A stretch of DNA of 6,732 bases from 0-14-0-20-45-22 sp041645495. GTDB lineage: Bacteria; Fidelibacterota; UBA2242. Below the pieces are notes generated by a model. It ran no database searches and had not been told where the DNA came from. It saw nothing but the letters and a program-made list of their open reading frames with translations. Below are positions 1 through 4,237 of this stretch, one piece after another (positions within the stretch are counted from its first letter, which is position 1; the number at the start of each line of letters is the position of its first letter). A program made the position numbers and the translations under genes. The stretch is from positions 1-6,732 of the forward strand of contig JBAZPZ010000110.1 of the NCBI GenBank assembly GCA_041645495.1. Direction: 5' to 3'.

Positions 1-321
1 TCATCTCTGTTCAACCTGATTGGCAGTTCGACCAATCCGATGTTTCAGGTTTTGCCGGTTTGGCATTTGGTGTTGGGCGGATTCGCGTTCGGAACGGTTT
101 TCATGGCGACCGATCCGGTTTCGGCGGCAGTGACGATTCCCGGTCAATGGCTTTACGGACTTTTGATCGGAACGATTGTTGTGCTGATCCGCGTCGTCAA
201 TCCCGCTTTTCCGGAAGGAATGATGCTGGCGATCCTGTTCGGCAATATGTTCGCACCGCTGATCGACCGAATCTTCATCAATTTGCACGTGAAAAGGAGA
301 CAAGCGCGCTATGCCCGTTGA
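1..321 (+). CDS. nqrB: Na+-translocating NADH:quinone oxidoreductase subunit B, C-terminal part (5' truncated by window edge)
   Basis: Reading frame 1 is open from the first base and encodes the last 106 residues of NqrB, the membrane subunit that carries covalent FMN and riboflavin and reduces quinone. The visible part includes the family segments WHLVLGGFAFG, FMATDPVSAA, LIRVVNPAFPEGMMLAIL and a basic tail (KRRQARYAR), all closely matching my recollection of the Vibrio cholerae C-terminus. About three hydrophobic membrane helices are visible. The Asp in FAPLID sits at the position of V. cholerae NqrB Asp397, which mutagenesis has implicated in Na+ uptake. The FMN-attachment Thr lies upstream of the window and cannot be checked. 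The TGA stop overlaps the start of nqrC by 11 bases, so the two are probably translationally coupled. The gene is incomplete only because the window starts inside it. Confidence 0.96.
   Translation, partial: SSLFNLIGSSTNPMFQVLPVWHLVLGGFAFGTVFMATDPVSAAVTIPGQWLYGLLIGTIVVLIRVVNPAFPEGMMLAILFGNMFAPLIDRIFINLHVKRRQARYAR
295..300 (+). promoter_or_regulatory. ribosome binding site of nqrC
   Basis: AGGAGA lies 10 bases before the ATG at 311, inside the last codons of nqrB. It supports the nqrC start that overlaps the nqrB stop. Confidence 0.8.
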
Positions 322-1111
322 AAGCACCAAAAAAATTCTGCTCGTCGCGCTCGGCATCTGTCTCGTCTGCTCGGTTCTCGTCGCGACGGCCGTTGTCGGA
401 CTGAAAGGCCGGCAGGAAAACAACAAGCAACTCGATAAACTGAAAAACATTCTCATCGCGGCCGATCTTTACACAAATGACGCCGAGGTGAAGCAAATCT
501 TCAACGCCAAAGTGCGCGCACAATTGGTCAATCTCGAAACCGGCGAATTGGTCGCCGAGACGAAAGCCGCGCCGGAACTGGCTCCCGCTCGTTTTGTCCC
601 GAAGGTTCGGGACGCCCGGAATCCCGAATACAGTTCGGCGCTTTCTGTCGAAAAAGATATCGCGCATATTCTCCGCCGACCCAATTTTATGGTCATCTAT
701 CAGGTCATCGAAAATGGGCAGGTCGCCAGCACGATCCTCCCGATTTACGGAAAAGGCTTGTGGTCAACGCTCTACGGATTTATCGCATTCGACAGCGATC
801 TTCAGACCGTCAGAGGATTGATTTTTTATGAACATGGCGAGACGCCGGGGTTGGGCGGCGAGGTCGATAATCCGCTCTGGCGACGCGGCTGGAACGACAA
901 GAAAGCGCTTTCACCGGACGGGAAAGTTCTCCTCGAGGTTTTGAAAGGACACGCCGATCCCGCCAATCCACGGGCGCAGTCACAGGTCGATGGACTTTCA
1001 GGTGCGACGCTGACAACGCGCGGAATCGACAATATGGTAAAATTCTGGCTCGGCGAAAATGGTTACGGACGAATTTTGCCGGCATTACGGGAGACTTCCC
1101 GCCATGAGTAA
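311..1111 (+). CDS. nqrC: Na+-translocating NADH:quinone oxidoreductase subunit C (covalent FMN subunit)
   Basis: This 266-residue protein is slightly longer than V. cholerae NqrC (257). One N-terminal membrane helix (about residues 8-30) anchors a large soluble domain that, in this family, faces the periplasm. NqrC passes electrons from the NqrD/E iron centre to NqrB by a covalently bound FMN. The FMN-binding motif is visible as DGLSGATLTT near residues 227-236. The Thr expected to carry FMN by phosphoester bond is T233, corresponding to Thr225 of V. cholerae. Other family signatures are YGKGLWS (146-152) and HGETPGLGGEV (175-185). The start at 311 has a good AGGAGA site and overlaps the nqrB stop by 11 bases. 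The 3' end overlaps the nqrD start by 8 bases. Flavinylation would need ApbE, which is not encoded in this window. Confidence 0.97.
   Translation: MPVESTKKILLVALGICLVCSVLVATAVVGLKGRQENNKQLDKLKNILIAADLYTNDAEVKQIFNAKVRAQLVNLETGELVAETKAAPELAPARFVPKVRDARNPEYSSALSVEKDIAHILRRPNFMVIYQVIENGQVASTILPIYGKGLWSTLYGFIAFDSDLQTVRGLIFYEHGETPGLGGEVDNPLWRRGWNDKKALSPDGKVLLEVLKGHADPANPRAQSQVDGLSGATLTTRGIDNMVKFWLGENGYGRILPALRETSRHE
1089..1094 (+). promoter_or_regulatory. ribosome binding site fixing the nqrD start
   Basis: GGGAGA ends 9 bases before the ATG at 1104. An ATG at 1059 is in the same frame but would add 15 residues (MVTDEFCRHYGRLPA) not seen in NqrD and lie deeper inside nqrC. The site therefore favours 1104. 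Confidence 0.7.
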
Positions 1112-1721
1112 ACTCAGATCGGTTTTTACGACTCCTATTTTCAAGGAGAATTCGGTTCTGGTTCAAGTCCTCGGCATTTGCTCCTCGCTCGCAGTGACGT
1201 CAAAACTCGAAACCGCCATCGTCATGTCGCTGGCGGTAACGTTCGTGACGGCGTTTGCGAACATGGCGGTCAGTTCCATCCGCACACATACGCCGAACAG
1301 CATCCGCATCATCATCGAAATGACGATCATTGCTTCGTTGGTCATCATCGCCGACCAAATCATCAAAGCCTTTGCTTTCAACGTCAGTAAACAATTGTCG
1401 GTTTACGTCGGTCTGATCATTACCAACTGCATTCTGATGGGACGTACGGAAGCCTTTGCACTGAAAAATCCGCCGATCGCGAGTTTTCTCGACGGACTCG
1501 GCAACGGTTTCGGGTACAGCCTTATTTTACTGATCGTGGCGTTTTTCCGGGAATTATTCGGTGCGGGAAAATTGCTGGGCTTTACGATTTTCCCGGCTTA
1601 CACCGACGGTGGTTGGTACGTGCCGAACGGACTGCTGGTTCTGCCCGCGAGCGCCTTTTTCCTGATCGGTTTGCTGATTTGGGCTTTCCGCACGTGGAAA
1701 CCGGAAACGGCGAAGGAGTAA
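1104..1721 (+). CDS. nqrD: Na+-translocating NADH:quinone oxidoreductase subunit D
   Basis: This is a 205-residue integral membrane protein, close to the usual NqrD length of about 210, with about six hydrophobic helices. NqrD and NqrE are homologous inverted-topology subunits that together hold an iron centre in the membrane, relaying electrons from NqrF to NqrC. The two cysteines expected for this centre are present: C26 (LGICSSLA) and C109 (ITNCILMG), matching Cys29 and Cys112 of V. cholerae. The conserved acidic residues D84 (IIADQIIKAF) and D130 (SFLDGLGNG, equivalent to Asp133), implicated in Na+ handling, are also there. Other family stretches are KLETAIVM, HTPNSIRII and GGWYVPNGL. I chose the ATG at 1104 because it fits the family N-terminus and a Shine-Dalgarno sequence; it overlaps nqrC by 8 bases. 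Only three bases separate the stop from nqrE. Confidence 0.97.
   Translation: MSKLRSVFTTPIFKENSVLVQVLGICSSLAVTSKLETAIVMSLAVTFVTAFANMAVSSIRTHTPNSIRIIIEMTIIASLVIIADQIIKAFAFNVSKQLSVYVGLIITNCILMGRTEAFALKNPPIASFLDGLGNGFGYSLILLIVAFFRELFGAGKLLGFTIFPAYTDGGWYVPNGLLVLPASAFFLIGLLIWAFRTWKPETAKE
1713..1718 (+). promoter_or_regulatory. ribosome binding site of nqrE
   Basis: AAGGAG overlaps the last codons of nqrD and lies 6 bases before the ATG at 1725. It is among the strongest Shine-Dalgarno sequences in the operon. Confidence 0.8.
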
Positions 1722-1724
1722 ACG

Positions 1725-2336
1725 ATGTTCGAACATTATTTGAGCCTGTTTGTCAAATCCATCTTCATCGAAAATATGGCGCTGGCATTTTTTCTGGGAA
1801 TGTGCACCTTCCTTGCGGTTTCCAAACGGTTGGACACTGCGGTCGGCCTCGGGATCGCCGTCGTCATCGTTCAGGCGATCACTGTTCCGATTAATAATTT
1901 GATCTATCGTTATCTGCTGAAAGAAGGAGCGCTGGCGTGGCTGGGGCTCGGAAATGTCGATCTGACGTTTCTCGGATTGATCACGTACATCGGCGTCATT
2001 GCCGCGATCGTCCAGATTCTCGAAATGATTTTGGACAAATTCGTGCCGAAACTCTATCACGCGCTGGGCATATTTTTACCATTGATCACGGTGAATTGCG
2101 TGATTCTTGCCGGTTCGCTTTTTATGGTCGAGCGCAGTTACAATTTCACCGAAAGCGTCGTTTATGGCATCGGTTCCGGAGCGGGTTGGGCGTTGGCGAT
2201 CGCTGGGCTGGCCGGGATTCGGGAAAAGATGCGCTACAGTAATGTCCCGCCGGGTTTACGCGGACTGGGAATCACTTTTATAACAGCGGGATTGATGGCT
2301 ATCGCGTTTATGCTTTTTTCGGGAGTTCAATTGTGA
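1725..2336 (+). CDS. nqrE: Na+-translocating NADH:quinone oxidoreductase subunit E
   Basis: This 203-residue membrane protein has about six helices and is one of the most conserved Nqr subunits. Segments such as IENMALAFFLGMCTFLAVSK, FLPLITVNC, GIREKMRYSNVPPGLRGLG and the terminal FSGVQL match the family nearly residue for residue. The iron-centre cysteines are C27 (GMCTFL) and C125 (TVNCVIL), corresponding to Cys26 and Cys120 of V. cholerae; with C26 and C109 of NqrD they would complete the site. E100 (QILEMILDK) matches Glu95 of V. cholerae, implicated in Na+ uptake. The start is the ATG 3 bases after nqrD, preceded by AAGGAG. The TGA stop is part of TGATG at 2334-2338, which opens a five-codon reading frame leading into nqrF. 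Confidence 0.98.
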   Translation: MFEHYLSLFVKSIFIENMALAFFLGMCTFLAVSKRLDTAVGLGIAVVIVQAITVPINNLIYRYLLKEGALAWLGLGNVDLTFLGLITYIGVIAAIVQILEMILDKFVPKLYHALGIFLPLITVNCVILAGSLFMVERSYNFTESVVYGIGSGAGWALAIAGLAGIREKMRYSNVPPGLRGLGITFITAGLMAIAFMLFSGVQL

Positions 2337-2353
2337 TGCGGAGAAGTTTGTGA
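2336..2353 (+). other. five-codon coupling ORF between nqrE and nqrF (speculative)
   Basis: The nqrE stop forms TGATG, so an ATG at 2336 opens the frame M-R-R-S-L-stop. Its TGA (2351-2353) overlaps the GTG start of nqrF (2350-2352) as GTGA. The nqrF Shine-Dalgarno sequence lies inside it. This arrangement could carry ribosomes from nqrE to nqrF by two termination-reinitiation steps. Equally, it may be a chance outcome of compact spacing; no product function is implied. Confidence 0.25.
2340..2346 (+). promoter_or_regulatory. ribosome binding site fixing the GTG start of nqrF
   Basis: GGAGAAG ends 3 bases before the GTG at 2350, with its GGAG core 6 bases away. No in-frame ATG lies nearby, and the GTG gives the normal NqrF N-terminus directly before the membrane helix. 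Confidence 0.7.
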
Positions 2354-3579
2354 GCGCGCTATCGCTGATCCTTCTGGCTGTCGGAATGTTCACGTTTATC
2401 GTGCTAGCGCTGGTCGGCGTCATTTTATTTGCCAAGGCGAAATTGGTGCCGGTCGGTAACGTGAAAATCAATATCAACGACGATCCCGAATACTCGTTCG
2501 AAGCGCCGCTTGGCGGGAAACTGCTGACGACATTAGCGGAACGCAAGATTTACTTAGCGTCCGCATGCGGCGGCGGAACCTGCGGCTTGTGCCGTGTCAA
2601 AGTTCTGGAAGGCGGCGGCGAACTTCTGCCCACTGAAATGGCTCACATCAGCCGCAAACAAGCCCGCGAAGGATACCGCTTGTCATGTCAACTGGCTGTC
2701 AAATCCGATCTGAAACTGAAAATCCCGACAGAAATATTCGCTATCCGTAAATGGATTTGCACCGTGCGCTCTAACCACAATGTGGCGACGTTCATCAAAG
2801 AGATCGTTCTCGAACTTCCGCCGGGCGAAAACGTCGATTTCCGTGCAGGCGGCTACATTCAGGTCTCTGCGCCGCCGAATCGGATTGCTTACCGGGATTT
2901 TGAGATCGATGAAAAGTATCGATCGGATTGGGATCGTTTCGATATGTGGCGATATGTTTCGATTGTCGATGAAGAGATCGTCCGTGCGTTTTCGATAGCG
3001 AATTATCCGGAGGAAAAAGGCGTTATCATGCTGAATATCCGGATCGCGTCGCCGCCACCCGACCAGCCGAATGTTCCGCCGGGAAAAATGTCGAGTTATT
3101 TGTTTAGTTTGAAGCCGGGCGATAAGGTGACGATTTCGGGTCCATATGGAGAGTTTTTCGCTAAAGAGACCGACAAAGAGATGGTTTTCATCGGAGGCGG
3201 CGCGGGAATGGCGCCGATGCGGTCGCATATTTTTGACCAATTGAAACGCCTGCACACGAACCGGAAGATTTCCTTCTGGTACGGTGCGCGCAGTCTGAAA
3301 GAAGTATTTTATCAGGAAGATTTCGATGCTTTGCAACGCGAGTTTCCGAATTTTCGCTGGCATGTCGCGTTGTCGGCGCCGTTGCCGGAAGATAACTGGC
3401 AGAGTCATTGCGGCTTCATTCACAATGTCGTTTTGAACCAATATCTGCTCGACCATGCCGCTCCGGAAGAGTGCGAATATTACATCTGCGGTCCGCCGTT
3501 GATGAACAGCGCCGTCATTAAAATGCTGGAAGATCTTGGAGTCGAATCCGAAAGTATCATGTTCGATAATTTCGGATAA
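2350..3579 (+). CDS. nqrF: Na+-translocating NADH:quinone oxidoreductase subunit F (NADH dehydrogenase, FAD and 2Fe-2S)
   Basis: This 409-residue protein (V. cholerae: 408) is the electron entry subunit. It has one N-terminal membrane helix (about 4-28), a ferredoxin domain (about 35-128), then FAD and NADH domains facing the cytoplasm. Cluster cysteines are C73, C78, C81 and C113. FAD-binding RAFSIANYP is at 212-220, NADH-binding IGGGAGMAPMRSH at 281-293, CGPP at 380-383, and the family ending DNFG closes the protein. The first cysteine loop is CGGGTCGLC (C-x4-C-x2-C), one residue shorter than C-x5-C-x2-C in V. cholerae (Cys70, 76, 79, 111). The rest aligns with little change, so this is either a lineage variant or a one-codon deletion. 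The start is GTG, supported by GGAGAAG. The next gene follows after 21 bases with no terminator. Confidence 0.97.
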   Translation: MSALSLILLAVGMFTFIVLALVGVILFAKAKLVPVGNVKININDDPEYSFEAPLGGKLLTTLAERKIYLASACGGGTCGLCRVKVLEGGGELLPTEMAHISRKQAREGYRLSCQLAVKSDLKLKIPTEIFAIRKWICTVRSNHNVATFIKEIVLELPPGENVDFRAGGYIQVSAPPNRIAYRDFEIDEKYRSDWDRFDMWRYVSIVDEEIVRAFSIANYPEEKGVIMLNIRIASPPPDQPNVPPGKMSSYLFSLKPGDKVTISGPYGEFFAKETDKEMVFIGGGAGMAPMRSHIFDQLKRLHTNRKISFWYGARSLKEVFYQEDFDALQREFPNFRWHVALSAPLPEDNWQSHCGFIHNVVLNQYLLDHAAPEECEYYICGPPLMNSAVIKMLEDLGVESESIMFDNFG

Positions 3580-3584
3580 TCGTA

Positions 3585-3593
3585 GAAAGGAAG
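3585..3593 (+). promoter_or_regulatory. ribosome binding site of the CBS-domain gene
   Basis: GAAAGGAAG lies 7 bases before the ATG at 3601, in the 21-base gap after nqrF. The gap is too short for both a terminator and a promoter, so the CBS gene should be read from the nqr transcript. Confidence 0.75.
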
Positions 3594-3600
3594 CGAAGTC

Positions 3601-4053
3601 ATGAAACGAGCCATAGACATAATTTTAGAAAAAGATCGACCGATGGTCAGTGTTACTCCGCAGACAACGATCTGGGAGGCTTTGCAAATGATGGTTGCCG
3701 ACAAAATCGGCGCCATCGTCGTCAAAGAAGATGAAAATGTCGTCGGTATCTGGACAGAGCGCGACCTGATGAACAATATCGTCCAACCGGATTTCGATTC
3801 GAAAACCGCCAAAATTCAGGATTATATGTCGCGCGATCTGAAAACAGTCAATTTCGACGAGCCGATTTACAAATTGCCCGACCTGATGCTGGGACTTTTC
3901 ATCCGGCATCTGTTCGTGGTTCAGGAAAGTATGATTATCGGATTACTTTCTATCGGCGATGTTTTTCGCGCCTGCCTGATTGAAAGAACGCGGGAACTTG
4001 AGAGTGTCAGCTGGGAATATTACGAAAACTGGCGCTGGGGACGGAAACGATGA
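3601..4053 (+). CDS. stand-alone two-CBS-domain protein, possible regulator of Na+-NQR
   Basis: This 150-residue soluble protein is made almost wholly of two CBS domains (about residues 10-60 and 72-126). CBS pairs usually bind adenine nucleotides or related ligands and control attached or partner proteins. The first domain shows GAIVVKEDENVVGIWTERD with the GIWTERDL element at 49-56; the second starts at IQDYMSRDLKTV and has RHLFVVQE and the LLSIGDVF element near 115-122. No catalytic domain, signal peptide or membrane helix is visible. The C-terminus (138-150) is rich in aromatic and basic residues: W138, Y140, Y141, W144, W146, then GRKR. It lies 21 bases after nqrF and overlaps the next gene by 4 bases (ATGA), so it belongs to the nqr operon. 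That position suggests it senses cell energy state for the Na+ pump or its assembly; this is inference, and a general energy-sensing role is an alternative. Confidence 0.88.
   Translation: MKRAIDIILEKDRPMVSVTPQTTIWEALQMMVADKIGAIVVKEDENVVGIWTERDLMNNIVQPDFDSKTAKIQDYMSRDLKTVNFDEPIYKLPDLMLGLFIRHLFVVQESMIIGLLSIGDVFRACLIERTRELESVSWEYYENWRWGRKR
4037..4044 (+). promoter_or_regulatory. ribosome binding site of the NqrM-like gene
   Basis: The purine-rich GGGGACGG lies 5 bases before the ATG at 4050, with its GGGGA part 8 bases away, inside the last codons of the CBS gene. It also suits a second in-frame ATG at 4053. The site is not a perfect Shine-Dalgarno sequence, and coupling through the ATGA overlap may contribute. 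Confidence 0.45.
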
Positions 4054-4223
4054 TGCAATCGGCGTTCGCTTATTTTGCCGTGATCGTTTCGGCGGCGATG
4101 CTCTTGCTGATCTCGTTGATGGTCGCTTTGAAATTTTCCCGTTACAAAAAAGATCCGGGGAAAAATTGCGGTGATTGCGCTTGTAGCGGTGAAACCTGCG
4201 AGCGATCCTGTCATCGGCAGTGA
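4050..4223 (+). CDS. nqrM: small membrane-anchored Cys-rich protein, probable NqrM (Nqr maturation factor)
   Basis: This 57-residue protein has one N-terminal membrane helix (about residues 6-29), a short basic stretch (KFSRYKK), and a tail with five cysteines: C40, C43, C45, C50 and C54 (NCGDCACSGETC, then ERSCHRQ). NqrM (DUF539) of V. cholerae has the same plan of one helix and a cysteine-rich tail with four conserved cysteines, and is required to mature the iron centre of NqrD/NqrE. The tail here is shorter: V. cholerae NqrM has a further long charged extension. Position directly behind nqrF and the CBS gene, with a 4-base start/stop overlap, strongly favours an Nqr role. A small FeoB-associated Cys-rich membrane protein has a similar look and is the main alternative, but no feo gene is nearby. 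The start may be the ATG at 4050 or the adjacent one at 4053. Confidence 0.72.
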   Translation: MMQSAFAYFAVIVSAAMLLLISLMVALKFSRYKKDPGKNCGDCACSGETCERSCHRQ

Positions 4224-4237
4224 GAAGCCGAGTTTCG

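Noticed and set aside
1..667. Open frames on the - strand across the nqrB end and nqrC
   Set aside because: They mirror conserved Nqr coding sequence, have no family motifs and low-complexity charged translations.
1059..1103. Upstream ATG extending NqrD by 15 residues
   Set aside because: The added residues do not fit the NqrD N-terminus, while the ATG at 1104 has a ribosome binding site and the expected protein start.
303..2362. Ten-base direct repeat AGCGCGCTAT at 303-312 and 2353-2362, both at gene starts
   Set aside because: It is too short, in coding sequence with different frames, and only two copies occur; chance is the simplest explanation.
2683..3456. Long open frame of 257 codons on the - strand inside nqrF
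   Set aside because: It is antisense to a fully convincing nqrF, shows no recognisable domain, and has an arginine-rich composition typical of shadow frames.
4214..4231. Hairpin at the convergent gene junction as an intrinsic terminator
   Set aside because: The stem has only five pairs, the loop is eight bases and no good U-run follows on either strand.
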